Origin: Bacillota bacterium
Lineage (GTDB): Bacteria > Bacillota > Clostridia > Christensenellales > UBA1242
NCBI GenBank assembly: GCA_009784555.1
Contig: WRBO01000002.1
Location: 1-64,000 of the forward strand
DNA: 64,000 nt
Direction: 5' to 3'
Shown here piece after piece: positions 8,306 to 17,281 of this stretch (position 1 is its first letter; every line of letters begins with the position of its first letter). A model generated the notes under the pieces. The model saw only the letters and a program-made list of their open reading frames with translations, ran no database searches and was not told where the DNA came from. The translations under genes and the position numbers were made by a program.

Positions 8306-9508
8306 TTACTTAATAATCTTTGCAACAACTCCAGAACCGACTGTACGTCCGCCTTCACGGATAGCGAAGCGAAGACCCTGTTCAATAGCGATGTCGGTGA
8401 TGAGTTTCACGGTCATTGTTGTGTTGTCACCAGGCATAACCATTTCGGTGCCTTTTGCCAATTCGATGGAACCGGTAACGTCCGTTGTACGGAAGTAGAA
8501 TTGTGGACGGTAACCATTAAAGAATGGTGTGTGGCGTCCGCCTTCTTCTTTTTTCAAGACGTAGACCTCGGCCTCGAATTCTGTTCCAGGAACGATGGAT
8601 TTTGGAGCCGCGAGGACTTGGCCACGTTCGATGTCAGTACGGTTAACACCACGGAGCAAGATACCCGCGTTGTCACCAGCCATAGCCGATTCAAGGTTTT
8701 TACGGAACATTTCGATACCGGTAACTGTGGTGTCTTTTTTCGCGCCCATACCGATAATCGATACGACGTCACCAAGTTTAACCGAACCACGCTCTACCCG
8801 ACCGGTTGCGACTGTACCACGTCCTGTGATTGTGAAGACGTCTTCGACAGGCATCAGGAATGGCTTGTCTGTGTCACGTGCAGGTGTTGGGATGAATTCG
8901 TCAACCGCAGCCATAAGGTCAAGAATAGGCTTTAGAGCCGCGTCGTCTTTTTTACCAGCAGATGCCGCCTCGAGTGCTTTTGCAGCCGAACCACGGATGA
9001 TTGGTGTTTTGTCGCCAGGGAATTGGTATTTGTTAAGAAGTTCACGGATTTCCATTTCAACGAGGTCTTGCAACTCTGCGTCGTTTGCAAGGTCACATTT
9101 GTTCATGAAAACAACGATGTTTGGAACACCGACTTGACGTGCAAGCAGGATGTGTTCACGTGTTTGTGGCATTGGGCCGTCCGTTGCGGCAACCACAAGG
9201 ATAGCACCGTCCATTTGAGCGGCACCAGTAATCATGTTTTTGACGTAGTCAGCGTGACCAGGACAGTCGACGTGAGCATAGTGACGAGTTGCGGTTTCGT
9301 ACTCGACGTGCGCGGTGTTAATTGTGATACCCCGTGCCTTTTCTTCTGGTGCCTTGTCGATTTGGTCGTATGCCATTGCTTGTGCCCCACCGGTAAGTGC
9401 CAGTGTTGTACAAATAGCCGCGGTCAACGTGGTTTTACCGTGGTCAACGTGACCGATGGTACCAATGTTAACGTGGGGCTTATTCCTGTTAAAATTCTCC
9501 TTTGCCAT
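8306..9508 (-). CDS. tuf: Elongation factor Tu
   Basis: 400 residues, the usual length. EF-Tu delivers aminoacyl-tRNA to the ribosome with GTP hydrolysis. The G1 loop GHVDHGKT is at residues 19-26, G3 is DCPGHADY, G4 is NKCDLA, and the switch I region carries [14 protein letters not shown]. Domains II and III are complete and end in [15 protein letters not shown] site precedes the ATG, and the consensus promoter at 9551-9579 makes it a single-gene unit. In most relatives tuf follows fusA directly. Here a two-gene module (9599-11337) lies between them. Confidence 0.99.
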   Translation of the reverse strand: MAKENFNRNKPHVNIGTIGHVDHGKTTLTAAICTTLALTGGAQAMAYDQIDKAPEEKARGITINTAHVEYETATRHYAHVDCPGHADYVKNMITGAAQMDGAILVVAATDGPMPQTREHILLARQVGVPNIVVFMNKCDLANDAELQDLVEMEIRELLNKYQFPGDKTPIIRGSAAKALEAASAGKKDDAALKPILDLMAAVDEFIPTPARDTDKPFLMPVEDVFTITGRGTVATGRVERGSVKLGDVVSIIGMGAKKDTTVTGIEMFRKNLESAMAGDNAGILLRGVNRTDIERGQVLAAPKSIVPGTEFEAEVYVLKKEEGGRHTPFFNGYRPQFYFRTTDVTGSIELAKGTEMVMPGDNTTMTVKLITDIAIEQGLRFAIREGGRTVGSGVVAKIIK

Positions 9509-9550
9509 TATATAGGCCTCCTTTTTTGCTCTTTATTGCAAGTATTACCG

Positions 9551-9579
9551 ATTATATAAAAGGTAGGGGAAAATGTCAA
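9551..9579 (-). promoter_or_regulatory. Perfect consensus promoter of tuf
   Basis: TTGACA (9574-9579), a 17 bp spacer and TATAAT (9551-9556) on the minus strand, about 40 bp upstream of the tuf start. Confidence 0.9.
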
Positions 9580-9598
9580 CTAGTTATCCGAATGATGA

Positions 9599-10465
9599 TT
9601 AATTAACTTGGTCGCTGATATCGGATTCCAGGGCCTCGGCCAGGGTTGGTAGGCCGGTTATTTGGAATTGGCTGCTGTTTATTTTGTATTTGTTTGCCCC
9701 GTCCCGTTCCAGTTTTTGTGGGTTGGTGAAATACAATTCCATCCAGCCAGCAACGGCCACACCGAGGAAGCTGTGCATTTTTACGTGAACCTTTATTTTG
9801 GTGAATGGGTTGGTTATGTCTTCGTTATAGAACTCGCTGTCTTTGTCGACGATTAGGTTGACCGAGGCTTCTTGGCGTTTTTCGTCCTCGTTATAGAGGA
9901 TTAGGGCATGGAATGATTTAGAGCATGGGACGAAGCTGTGAACCGTGTTTTCGCGCACCATTAATATGTTGGTGAATTGGATGGCGCGGACGGCCGTGCC
10001 GACAACAATTCGGATTGGAAGTTTCAGAGTTAGGAACAGGTAGTTGTCGTAGTTTTCCCGGACCTCGGCCACTGCTATGCCATTTTCACGCATATAGAAT
10101 TTGAAGTCGCCCGTGTCGCGAAGACGTTTTGTGTAACGTTCGGAAATACGAAATAGCAGCATATTATCCACAAAGTCCACGATTGTGTGGTTTGCCGCGA
10201 TGAATTGTAGGGTGCGAAAGGCCTCGGACCGCGCGTTGACGTCATCGTTGTTTTTGCGGGTTATGTCCCCCTGCCTTATCAAAAGGAAGCTGAACAATGC
10301 CGAGGTTAGGGCCATACCCAGTGATAAGAAGTTGCTGATGACCTGGAACGTTGGCGGTTGGATTATGTTTTGGTCATTGTGCGCCATGATTTGCGACGCG
10401 ACGAAAAGACCGAGTGTTATCACCACGAATGTGCAAAGTATTATTATCATCGTACGTGTTTTCAT
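9599..10465 (-). CDS. Two-helix membrane protein, unknown function
   Basis: 288 residues from the ATG at 10465. Two N-terminal transmembrane helices lie at about 6-26 and 40-62. A large soluble domain of about 220 residues follows, with helix-rich (RSEAFRTLQFIAANHTIVDFV) and beta-rich (LPIRIVVGTAVRAIQFTNILMV) parts. No family recognised. The start is placed two bases after the stop of the HExxH gene (10468-11337), with GGGATGGGA as ribosome site. The longer frame would overlap that gene by over 120 bp. The tight spacing implies co-transcription and a shared task. Confidence 0.7.
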   Translation of the reverse strand: MKTRTMIIILCTFVVITLGLFVASQIMAHNDQNIIQPPTFQVISNFLSLGMALTSALFSFLLIRQGDITRKNNDDVNARSEAFRTLQFIAANHTIVDFVDNMLLFRISERYTKRLRDTGDFKFYMRENGIAVAEVRENYDNYLFLTLKLPIRIVVGTAVRAIQFTNILMVRENTVHSFVPCSKSFHALILYNEDEKRQEASVNLIVDKDSEFYNEDITNPFTKIKVHVKMHSFLGVAVAGWMELYFTNPQKLERDGANKYKINSSQFQITGLPTLAEALESDISDQVN

Positions 10466-10467
10466 TT

Positions 10468-11337
10468 TTATAATCCCATCCCCAGTGTATAGATGTTGCT
10501 TGCGGCATTGATGGCGCGTTGTTCTTGTCTGGCGCGGGCCACGCGTTGTTTCAATTCCGCCTGGTAGTCCACCCAATCGAGGTAGTTGTTCCATGATTCG
10601 TCCGTACCCGCCAAGCGTAGTGTTTGTTCGGCTTCACGGATACGGTCGGTCAAGGGGTAACGATGTCGGCGCATATGCTTCATTGCAAAGTTCGATGCAT
10701 CAAATTCACGGGGCGAGGTCATGTATAACATATATCCGTCGGACGAGGGGGCGGTCGGCATTGTCCAACGTTTCATATAGTATTCTTGGTCACGATGGTT
10801 GTCCGCAACAATCTTTCCCTCGACAAAGTCTTTTTCAAAGAAGTGGAAGGTTTCGTGCAACATTGTCCACATCAAGTCGGAAGATTCGCGGCGTTGTGGT
10901 GTCAGGGTTTGTCCCCGCCGTTTTGCGCGGATGGTTTCCTTTGCCGTTGGTGTTTCGTACAAAGATATACCCATACGGCGTTCGGCCTTTTCACCCGTAC
11001 GCGCCAAACCGAGATTTGTCGATTCGGTTGATGTTGGCAGGAGGCCTTGCACCTTTATCGGGTCGATGCCGAGGGATTCAGCGACCTCGTTACATTTGAG
11101 TTGGAGTGCGTTCAGGGTTAGGCGGTCGCGGGTACGGCTGTGTTGAAAATGAGGACCGTACAATATATCATCCGCCATTATTGATGTAATTTGGGTCGGC
11201 CATGGGACAGCCTCGACCGCGCGAACATTACGTTTATAATCCCCCGCAGTTTGATAGACCGTGTTTAGCCCGCCCGATTTCAAGATGGGTTTGAAAACAC
11301 TTTTCAGGTTTTGATGTTTATAGAGTGACTGGGCCAC
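10468..11337 (-). CDS. HExxH putative zinc metallopeptidase
   Basis: 289 residues without membrane segments. HETFH at 161-165, inside the helix SSDLMWTMLHETFHFFEKDF, is a zincin-type HExxH motif. A third ligand cannot be assigned; candidates lie in the 30-60 residues after it. The N-terminal half shows no known domain. The start is GTG, preceded without Shine-Dalgarno by TAACAT ending 6 bp upstream and GTGACA 17 bp further, so a leaderless GTG start is likely. Forms an operon with the membrane protein 9599-10465, inserted between fusA and tuf. Peptidase activity is predicted from the motif only. Confidence 0.6.
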   Translation of the reverse strand: MAQSLYKHQNLKSVFKPILKSGGLNTVYQTAGDYKRNVRAVEAVPWPTQITSIMADDILYGPHFQHSRTRDRLTLNALQLKCNEVAESLGIDPIKVQGLLPTSTESTNLGLARTGEKAERRMGISLYETPTAKETIRAKRRGQTLTPQRRESSDLMWTMLHETFHFFEKDFVEGKIVADNHRDQEYYMKRWTMPTAPSSDGYMLYMTSPREFDASNFAMKHMRRHRYPLTDRIREAEQTLRLAGTDESWNNYLDWVDYQAELKQRVARARQEQRAINAASNIYTLGMGL

Positions 11338-11373
11338 AGTTATATGTTAGCCTGTTTTTTGATTTCTGTCACC

Positions 11374-11396
11374 AAAAAAGGGGTTGCCCCCTTTTT
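11374..11396 (-). terminator. Intrinsic terminator of fusA
   Basis: AAAAAGGGGGCAACCCCTTTTTT on the minus strand, directly after the fusA stop. It also separates fusA from the HExxH module. Confidence 0.85.
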
Positions 11397-11405
11397 GTGT
11401 ATTAA

Positions 11406-13484
11406 TTAGTCTTTTTTCGCGCGTTCGCCAGCAACTTTTTCTGCGACGTTTTTTGGGACCTCGTCATAGTGACTGAAGACCATGTCGAATGTTCCGCGAC
11501 CCTGGGTCAGAGAACGGATATCGGATGCATAGCCGAAGAGTTCGGACAGCGGTACAAGGGCGCGAATGACCTGGACCCCTTGGCGGGCGTCCATACCCTG
11601 GAGTTGGCCGCGGCGGGACGAGATGTTACCCATAACATCACCAAGGTAGTCTTCCGGTGTTTCAATTTCCATCGACATGATAGGCTCGAGAAGGACCGGG
11701 CCCGCTTTGCGAGATGCCTCTTTGAAGGCCATAGAACCAGCGATTTTGAAGGCCATTTCGGACGAGTCGACCTCGTGGTAGGAACCGTGGACAAGAGTTA
11801 CTTTGAAGTCCACACACTCGTACCCCGCGAGGACACCAGACATCTTGGCTTCTTGGATACCTTTGTCAACCGCAGGAATGTATTCTTTTGGAACCACACC
11901 GCCGACGATTTTGTCGACGAATTCGTATCCCGTGCCAGGGTCTTTTGGTTCGACAATAACTTTGACGTGACCGTATTGTCCCTTTCCACCAGATTGTTTA
12001 ATGTATTTTCCTTCAACCTCGACGCGGTTACGGATGGTTTCACGGTATGCGACCTGGGGCTTGCCCACGTTGACGTCGACCTTGAATTCGCGGCGCAGAC
12101 GGTCAACGATGATTTCCAGGTGAAGTTCGCCCATACCCGCGATGATTGTTTGGTTGGTTTCGCTGTCTGTATATGTTTTGAATGTTGGGTCTTCTTCGGC
12201 CAATTTGATGAGGGCCATAATCATTTTTTCTTGCATTGCCTTTGTAGCCGGTTCAATTGCAAGGTTTATGACAGGTTCGGCGAAGCTCATAGATTCCAAT
12301 GCAATTGGGTGAGCAGGGTCACAGAGGGTGTCCCCCGTTATTGTGTCTTTCAGACCGACAAGCGCACCGATGTCACCGGCACGGAGTTCGGTAATTTCGG
12401 TACGGTTGTTTGCGTGCATTTGCAGGATACGTCCAACACGTTCCTTTTTGTCTTTTGTTGCGTTTAGGACGTATGAACCCGCCTCTAGCACACCGCTGTA
12501 GACGCGGAAGAAACACAGACGGCCAACGAATGGGTCGGTTGCGATTTTGAATGCAAGACCCGCGAACGGTTCGTCGTCCGATGATTTGCGTTCCTGTTGC
12601 TCGCCCTTTGGTGTTGTTCCGCCGATGTTTGGAACATCGATTGGGGATGGCATATAGTCGACAACCGCATCAAGCAGTTTTTGGATGCCTTTGTTTTTGA
12701 AAGACGAACCACAGACAACCGGGTTGAATTTCATAGCAATTGTGCCCTTGCGGATTGCGGATTTAAGTTCATCTATCGTTGGTTCCTCGCCCGCGAAGAA
12801 TTTTTCCATCAGGGCGTCGTCCATTTCGGCCGCGGCCTCGATAAGTTTGTTACGGTATTCCTTTGCCAAATCAACAAGGTCGGCAGGGATGTCGATTTCT
12901 TCCATGACCTTGCCCATGTCGTCTTTGTATATTGTTGCCTTCATTGTAACTAGGTCAACGACACCGCGGAAGTCTTTTTCCGAACCGATAGGCAGTTGAA
13001 TAGGCACAGGGTTAGCACGCAGACGGTCACGCATTGTTTGAACGGCGCGCAGGAAGTTTGCGTCGTCCCTGTCCATTTTGTTGATATAGGCGATACGAGG
13101 AACGCTGTACTTGTTGGCTTGGGACCAGACCTTTTCAGATTGTGGTTGAACACCCGCGCGGGCACAGAACACGGCAACGGCACCGTCGAGGACTTTTAAC
13201 GAACGCTCGACCTCTACCGTAAAGTCAACGTGGCCCGGGGTGTCGATGATGTTGATTTGACAGTGTTGCCATGATGTTGTTGTTGCGGCCGAGGTGATTG
13301 TGATACCCCGTTCCTGTTCCTGGACCATCCAGTCCATTGTTGCGCCACCGTCATGAACCTCACCAATCTTGTGGCTTTTTCCCGAATAAAAAAGGATACG
13401 TTCAGTCGTTGTGGTCTTGCCCGCATCGATGTGAGCCATAATCCCAATGTTTCGGTAATCTTTCAAATCTACCTTTCTTGCCAT
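11406..13484 (-). CDS. fusA: Elongation factor G
   Basis: 692 residues, full length. EF-G is the translocase of the ribosome. The N-terminus carries the P-loop [15 protein letters not shown] (about 17-31), switch region [14 protein letters not shown]3 DTPGHVDF and G4 NKMDRD. Domains II-V are present, including the domain IV segment around [10 protein letters not shown] and the C-terminal [23 protein letters not shown] precedes the ATG. It has its own promoter (13537-13565) instead of being read from rpsG. Confidence 0.99.
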   Translation of the reverse strand: MARKVDLKDYRNIGIMAHIDAGKTTTTERILFYSGKSHKIGEVHDGGATMDWMVQEQERGITITSAATTTSWQHCQINIIDTPGHVDFTVEVERSLKVLDGAVAVFCARAGVQPQSEKVWSQANKYSVPRIAYINKMDRDDANFLRAVQTMRDRLRANPVPIQLPIGSEKDFRGVVDLVTMKATIYKDDMGKVMEEIDIPADLVDLAKEYRNKLIEAAAEMDDALMEKFFAGEEPTIDELKSAIRKGTIAMKFNPVVCGSSFKNKGIQKLLDAVVDYMPSPIDVPNIGGTTPKGEQQERKSSDDEPFAGLAFKIATDPFVGRLCFFRVYSGVLEAGSYVLNATKDKKERVGRILQMHANNRTEITELRAGDIGALVGLKDTITGDTLCDPAHPIALESMSFAEPVINLAIEPATKAMQEKMIMALIKLAEEDPTFKTYTDSETNQTIIAGMGELHLEIIVDRLRREFKVDVNVGKPQVAYRETIRNRVEVEGKYIKQSGGKGQYGHVKVIVEPKDPGTGYEFVDKIVGGVVPKEYIPAVDKGIQEAKMSGVLAGYECVDFKVTLVHGSYHEVDSSEMAFKIAGSMAFKEASRKAGPVLLEPIMSMEIETPEDYLGDVMGNISSRRGQLQGMDARQGVQVIRALVPLSELFGYASDIRSLTQGRGTFDMVFSHYDEVPKNVAEKVAGERAKKD

Positions 13485-13536
13485 AGTTAAAGTTTTCTCC
13501 CTCTTGTTTTGATTTTGTTATTATTAACTAGTCACG

Positions 13537-13565
13537 ATAATAACACACAGGGGCGTTTTTCGCAA
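13537..13565 (-). promoter_or_regulatory. Promoter of fusA
   Basis: TTGCGA (13560-13565), 17 bp, TATTAT (13537-13542), with TG one base upstream of the -10. It lies in the gap after the PnuC-like gene and separates fusA from the rpsL-rpsG unit. Confidence 0.7.
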
Positions 13566-13573
13566 GGATTTAA

Positions 13574-14254
13574 TTATTTTGTTTGTTCGCGGCGGAGTCT
13601 GCGCCATGCCACAAATCCATAGATATCAATGAGCAAGAATAGGACAAATGTCGATATCATTACGGTCGCGGCCGAGTCACCATCGATAAGAAGCATCAAC
13701 CAAAGAACGGCCTGGACAAAGTCCAGTATTATATACGTTGCGAACGAGATTGGGCTGCGCCGTGCCATGAAGTATGTGGCCAGAACATTCAGGGCAACAG
13801 AGATAACAGATATTATAAGGAAAGGGGTTCCGAACGCACGGAGAAGAAAAAAGTAACCGACAGATAAAACAAGTTGGGACAGGATAGCCAATATCAATTC
13901 CCGCCGCGTTGTTACCGAGATTTTAATAATTCGGCCAGAGTGCCGATTGCGCAGCCACGAATACATCGCATAGATTTTCAGCGGCATGATGAATGCGAGG
14001 ATAACCGTGACCTCGCCAAATAAACTGACCTGCCATGATGCCACAACATAAAAGACAAGAGAGATTATCGCCAAGAAACGACTCTCGATTTTTCCCTTTA
14101 CCGCCAGCACCGCGCAAACGGGCATTGACACACCCGCCAATATCGCCCAAACGGAACCGTCAAAAATCACCCCGAACGTAATCGGGATGATAATGGACAA
14201 CATTAAAAGGACGACCTCCCAGGCCGTCCAGTTTTTGAAATAGGTTCTTACCAC
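13574..14254 (-). CDS. PnuC-like nicotinamide riboside transporter
   Basis: 226 residues with about seven hydrophobic segments. The pattern is that of PnuC facilitators: an N-terminal WTAWEVV, an aromatic-rich helix ending in [10 protein letters not shown], and a late pair of helices [28 protein letters not shown]. PnuC proteins import nicotinamide riboside for NAD synthesis. The assignment is by pattern and is moderate. The GTG start overlaps the rpsG stop by 7 bp, so the gene is translationally coupled to rpsG. A vitamin transporter in the str operon is unusual. Confidence 0.6.
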   Translation of the reverse strand: MVRTYFKNWTAWEVVLLMLSIIIPITFGVIFDGSVWAILAGVSMPVCAVLAVKGKIESRFLAIISLVFYVVASWQVSLFGEVTVILAFIMPLKIYAMYSWLRNRHSGRIIKISVTTRRELILAILSQLVLSVGYFFLLRAFGTPFLIISVISVALNVLATYFMARRSPISFATYIILDFVQAVLWLMLLIDGDSAATVMISTFVLFLLIDIYGFVAWRRLRREQTK

Positions 14255-14718
14255 TTGTAGTGAGCAAACGCCTTGTTGCTCTCGGCCATTTTGTGGACTT
14301 CTTCTTTTTTCTTGAACGCGCCACCCGTTTGGTTGTATGCGTCAACCAGTTCGTTGGCAAGACGTTCTTCCATTGTTTTTTCGTTACGCTTTCGCGCAAA
14401 GTTTACCAACCAACGGATACCGAGGGTTTGACGGCGAGCAGGACGAACCTCCATCGGAACTTGGTAGTTGGAACCACCGACACGACGGGCCTTTGTTTCA
14501 AGGAGTGGCATGATGTTTTCAAGTGCCTGGGTAAATGCGGTCATTGCATCGACGTTTGTCTTTTTCGCCATGCGGTCGAACGCGCCGTAAACGATAGCTT
14601 GGGCGGTGCCCTTTTTACCGTCTTGCATGATTTGGTTGATAAGTTTTGTTACGACTTGGCTTCTGTAGATTGGGTCCGGCAATACCGGTTTGACCCCGAC
14701 TCCGCTTCTTCTTGGCAT
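14248..14718 (-). CDS. rpsG: 30S ribosomal protein S7
   Basis: 156 residues, standard length. S7 binds the 3' major domain of 16S rRNA and starts assembly of the 30S head. Recognisable features are the N-terminal MPRRSGV, the [21 protein letters not shown] segment, and the ending FAHYKW. GGAGAAAAT is the ribosome site. It follows rpsL by 65 bp and is probably in the same transcript. Confidence 0.98.
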   Translation of the reverse strand: MPRRSGVGVKPVLPDPIYRSQVVTKLINQIMQDGKKGTAQAIVYGAFDRMAKKTNVDAMTAFTQALENIMPLLETKARRVGGSNYQVPMEVRPARRQTLGIRWLVNFARKRNEKTMEERLANELVDAYNQTGGAFKKKEEVHKMAESNKAFAHYKW

Positions 14719-14783
14719 GATTTATTTTCTCCTTTTCTTGTCACAATTCTGTGACGGATACTCCGCTTTGCGGTTATATCAAA

Positions 14784-15158
14784 TTACTTCTTTGGACGCT
14801 TTGCGCCGTATTTTGAACGGGCTTGCATACGTTTGTTAACACCAGCGGTGTCAAGCGTTCCGCGGATGATGTGGTAACGCACACCCGGAAGGTCCTTTAC
14901 ACGGCCACCACGGATGAGAACGACACTGTGTTCCTGGAGATTGTGACCGATACCAGGGATGTAACAGGTTCCCTCTTGCTTGTTGCTGAAACGAACACGC
15001 GCAACTTTACGAAGAGCCGAGTTTGGCTTTTTCGGTGTGGTTGTTTTGACTTGTAAACATACACCACGTTTTTGCGGACATTTTTCCAAAATAGGCGACT
15101 TTGATTTTGATGTCGTCTGTTTCCGTCCTTTTCGCACCAGTTGGTTCATTGTTGGCAT
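14784..15158 (-). CDS. rpsL: 30S ribosomal protein S12
   Basis: 124 residues. S12 sits in the decoding centre. The [10 protein letters not shown] loop and KDLPGVRYH loop, where streptomycin-resistance changes occur in other species, are of normal sequence. I start it at [11 protein letters not shown] (15158), preceded by AAGGAG. A frame open to 15200 would include a terminator-like hairpin. The leader holds that hairpin (15178-15201), which suggests attenuation. Confidence 0.98.
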   Translation of the reverse strand: MPTMNQLVRKGRKQTTSKSKSPILEKCPQKRGVCLQVKTTTPKKPNSALRKVARVRFSNKQEGTCYIPGIGHNLQEHSVVLIRGGRVKDLPGVRYHIIRGTLDTAGVNKRMQARSKYGAKRPKK

Positions 15159-15177
15159 TGTTTCGTTTCTCCTTAAC

Positions 15178-15201
15178 AAAAAGATGCTCACACAGAGCAT
15201 C
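15178..15201 (-). terminator. Terminator-like hairpin in the rpsL leader (attenuator candidate)
   Basis: On the minus strand GATGCTC-TGTGT-GAGCATC is followed by TTTTTG. It lies between the promoter (15205-15234) and the rpsL ribosome site, so part of the transcripts should stop before rpsL unless readthrough is favoured. Confidence 0.65.
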
Positions 15202-15204
15202 CCT

Positions 15205-15234
15205 ATATTATCATAAGTATATTGTTATAGTCAA
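15205..15234 (-). promoter_or_regulatory. Promoter of rpsL-rpsG
   Basis: TTGACT (15229-15234), 18 bp, TAATAT (15205-15210), with TG one base upstream of the -10. The -35 overlaps the stop codon of the upstream gene. Confidence 0.65.
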
Positions 15235-15569
15235 GCCATTTCCAATTCTTTTGCGTCGTTTGTAAATTGACCCTCGAGCTTCATTACGTTGGCGCGGCCC
15301 GCATAGTTATCCGACATTGTGTCGATGGCGGCCATAGTTTTGCGCAGAACATCTACCTGTTGCCCCGCGGCGACCTCGGTCGCGAGGATGCCAGGCAGTT
15401 GATTGATGTTGGTTTGCATTTGGTTGCGAGCAATGTCACCAGCCAGTCCAGGGGCGAACACGCCGTAATCCATGCCCTTTCCCGCCAATCGCGTGTAAGA
15501 GAGCATATCGGCAAGTTGTTGGCCGTTTGGTTTGCTACCCGATTTCATCATATCTACTACGATATCCAT
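15231..15569 (-). CDS. Hypothetical helical protein (112 aa)
   Basis: Soluble, largely helical, of no recognised family. The C-terminal 60 residues (NQLPGILATEVAAGQQVDVLRKTMAAIDTM...) have heptad-like spacing and could form a helical bundle or coiled coil. No Shine-Dalgarno is present. TTGGAC (15599-15604), 17 bp and TATAAT (15576-15581) end 6 bp before the ATG, a clear leaderless layout. It is followed directly by the rpsL promoter. Confidence 0.65.
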   Translation of the reverse strand: MDIVVDMMKSGSKPNGQQLADMLSYTRLAGKGMDYGVFAPGLAGDIARNQMQTNINQLPGILATEVAAGQQVDVLRKTMAAIDTMSDNYAGRANVMKLEGQFTNDAKELEMA

Positions 15570-15575
15570 GCATTA

Positions 15576-15604
15576 ATTATAGCACACACGAACCAGTTGT
15601 CCAA
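15576..15604 (-). promoter_or_regulatory. Leaderless-type promoter of the 15569 gene
   Basis: TTGGAC (15599-15604), a 17 bp spacer and TATAAT (15576-15581). Six bases separate the -10 from the ATG. Confidence 0.7.
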
Positions 15605-15708
15605 ACCAAAATTTTGATGAATACTATAGGTTAAAAAAGTTCGTAAATCATTAGACAAAAGCCGTAACCATCCCATATAATTAGGTTAGATAACAGGGGG
15701 AGATTGGG

Positions 15709-15972
15709 GTGCCAAAGTTCACATATCCAATAGTGTTTATATTTAACGAGGAAGCGGGCGTGTACAATGGTTACATTCCTGACCTTTGTATTTATGCCGC
15801 GGGCAACACGTTGGAGGAAGTATATGCCGATGCCGAGGATTTGATGGGCCAGTTTTTTACACTCTGTTTGGCGCACGAAATTGATTTCAACACACCAAGT
15901 ACATTAGAAGAAGTCACAGACAAATGGGTTGGTTACAAGGTAAGTTTGTTAACCGCCAAGGTTCCAGATTAA
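15709..15972 (+). CDS. HicB-like protein without a HicA partner
   Basis: 87 residues matching the HicB partial RNase H-like fold: YPIVFIFNEEAGVYNGYIPDL, then GNTLEEVYADAEDLMGQFF, then the short C-terminal strand region. HicB proteins neutralise the HicA mRNA nuclease, and many orphans exist. No HicA-like frame is found on either side, and the extra C-terminal DNA-binding domain of some HicBs is missing. GTG start with a GGGGGAG site. Flanked by a strong terminator. Confidence 0.75.
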   Translation: MPKFTYPIVFIFNEEAGVYNGYIPDLCIYAAGNTLEEVYADAEDLMGQFFTLCLAHEIDFNTPSTLEEVTDKWVGYKVSLLTAKVPD

Positions 15973-15980
15973 TTACAACA

Positions 15981-16010
15981 AACAAAAAGCCCCGAGGGGC
16001 TTTTTGTTTT
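15981..16010. terminator. Bidirectional intrinsic terminator
   Basis: AAAAAGCCCC-GA-GGGGCTTTTT between the HicB-like gene (+) and rplA (-). Strong in both directions. Confidence 0.92.
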
Positions 16011-16023
16011 GAGCAGTCAATAA

Positions 16024-16710
16024 CTAGATTACAACAGCAACCTTTACACCTACACCCATTGTTGAGGTAAGCACAACGTTTTTCAGATATGTGCCCTTTG
16101 CCGCGGATGGCTTTGCCTTGATAATGGCATTGATAAGCGCGTTGAAGTTTTCAACCAATTTGTCCGAACCGAAAGAAACCTTTCCGATAAGACAGTGAAC
16201 GTTGTTTCCTTTGTCCAGACGGTATTCAACCTTTCCGCCCTTTGCCTCGTTAACGGCCTTGGTCACGTCGGTTGTTACGGTACCGCTCTTTGGGTTTGGC
16301 ATAAGACCCTTTGGTCCCAAGATTTTTGCAACACGACCGACAACACCCATCATGTCAGGGGTTGTAATACACACGTCAAAGTCGAGCCAGTTTTGGGAAA
16401 CGATTTTTTGAACGATGTCCTCGCCCCCTACGTGGTCGGCGCCAGCTTTTTTGGCTTCTTCTTGCTTGTCAGGTTTTGCGATTACCAATACGCGAAGGGT
16501 TTTACCCGTTCCGTTTGGCAGAACGACGGTTCCGCGAACCTGTTGGTCGGCTTGGCGGCCGTCAACACCCAGGCGAACATGGAGTTCGACACTCTCGTCA
16601 AATTTGCTGGTTGCGTTTTCGATGACCAATTTCATTGCGTCGTCCGCGCTGTACATTTTTGCGCGGTCAACTTTTTCGTGACGCGCGGTTACTTTTTTTG
16701 CTTGTTTCAT
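16024..16710 (-). CDS. rplA: 50S ribosomal protein L1
   Basis: 228 residues, normal length. L1 forms the mobile stalk near the E site and, in other bacteria, represses its own operon. Recognisable are the [21 protein letters not shown] segment and [24 protein letters not shown] precedes the ATG. It lies 16 bp after rplK, in the same transcript. rplJ and rplL, which often follow, are absent, and a terminator comes next. Confidence 0.98.
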   Translation of the reverse strand: MKQAKKVTARHEKVDRAKMYSADDAMKLVIENATSKFDESVELHVRLGVDGRQADQQVRGTVVLPNGTGKTLRVLVIAKPDKQEEAKKAGADHVGGEDIVQKIVSQNWLDFDVCITTPDMMGVVGRVAKILGPKGLMPNPKSGTVTTDVTKAVNEAKGGKVEYRLDKGNNVHCLIGKVSFGSDKLVENFNALINAIIKAKPSAAKGTYLKNVVLTSTMGVGVKVAVVI

Positions 16711-16726
16711 AATACCTGTCCTCCCC

Positions 16727-17152
16727 TTAGTCCACTACCACGACACCCATTGAACGGGCGGCGCCGGCAACCATGCTCTCGGCCGCGGCCAAGTCGGTGG
16801 TGTTCATGTCGACCAATTTTTGTTTCGCAATCTCGGTGATTTGTGCACGTGTGATTTTACCGACTTTGTCGGTGTTTGGCTTTTTTGAACCGGATTCCAG
16901 GCCAAGGACCTTTTTGATAAGAACAGCCGTTGGTGGGGTTTTCAGGACAAAGTCGAACGACCGGTCCGTGTAGATTGTGACAACAACGGGGATGATAAGA
17001 CCCGCGTCTTTTGCCGTTTGGTCGTTAAACGATTTAACGAACAGCGGTATGTTAATACCATGGGGACCCAGGGTCGAACCAACCGGTGGAGCCGGTGTGG
17101 CCTTGCCCGCGCCGATTTGCAGTTTTACCTGCGTCTTGATAGCCTTGGACAT
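16727..17152 (-). CDS. rplK: 50S ribosomal protein L11
   Basis: 141 residues. L11 binds the GTPase-associated region of 23S rRNA. The N-terminal domain has [20 protein letters not shown]. The C-terminal RNA-binding domain has [24 protein letters not shown] is the ribosome site. First gene of the rplK-rplA operon. nusG and secE, the usual upstream neighbours, are replaced here by lepB. Confidence 0.98.
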   Translation of the reverse strand: MSKAIKTQVKLQIGAGKATPAPPVGSTLGPHGINIPLFVKSFNDQTAKDAGLIIPVVVTIYTDRSFDFVLKTPPTAVLIKKVLGLESGSKKPNTDKVGKITRAQITEIAKQKLVDMNTTDLAAAESMVAGAARSMGVVVVD

Positions 17153-17245
17153 TGCAATTCCTCCTATTATTTATTGTGGTCCTGGCGAAGTGCACGCGGC
17201 ACCTCTTCCACTTGGGGATGATGTGTCTTTCAACACAGTAGGGGT

Positions 17246-17274
17246 AGTATACACAAGTACAACCATTATGTAAA
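17246..17274 (-). promoter_or_regulatory. Promoter of rplK-rplA
   Basis: TTTACA (17269-17274), 17 bp, TATACT (17246-17251). A leader of about 85 nt follows with short inverted repeats (GTGTTGAAAGACAC; GTGCCGCGTGCAC), a possible place for ribosomal protein feedback. Confidence 0.75.
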
Positions 17275-17281
17275 GGGTTTG

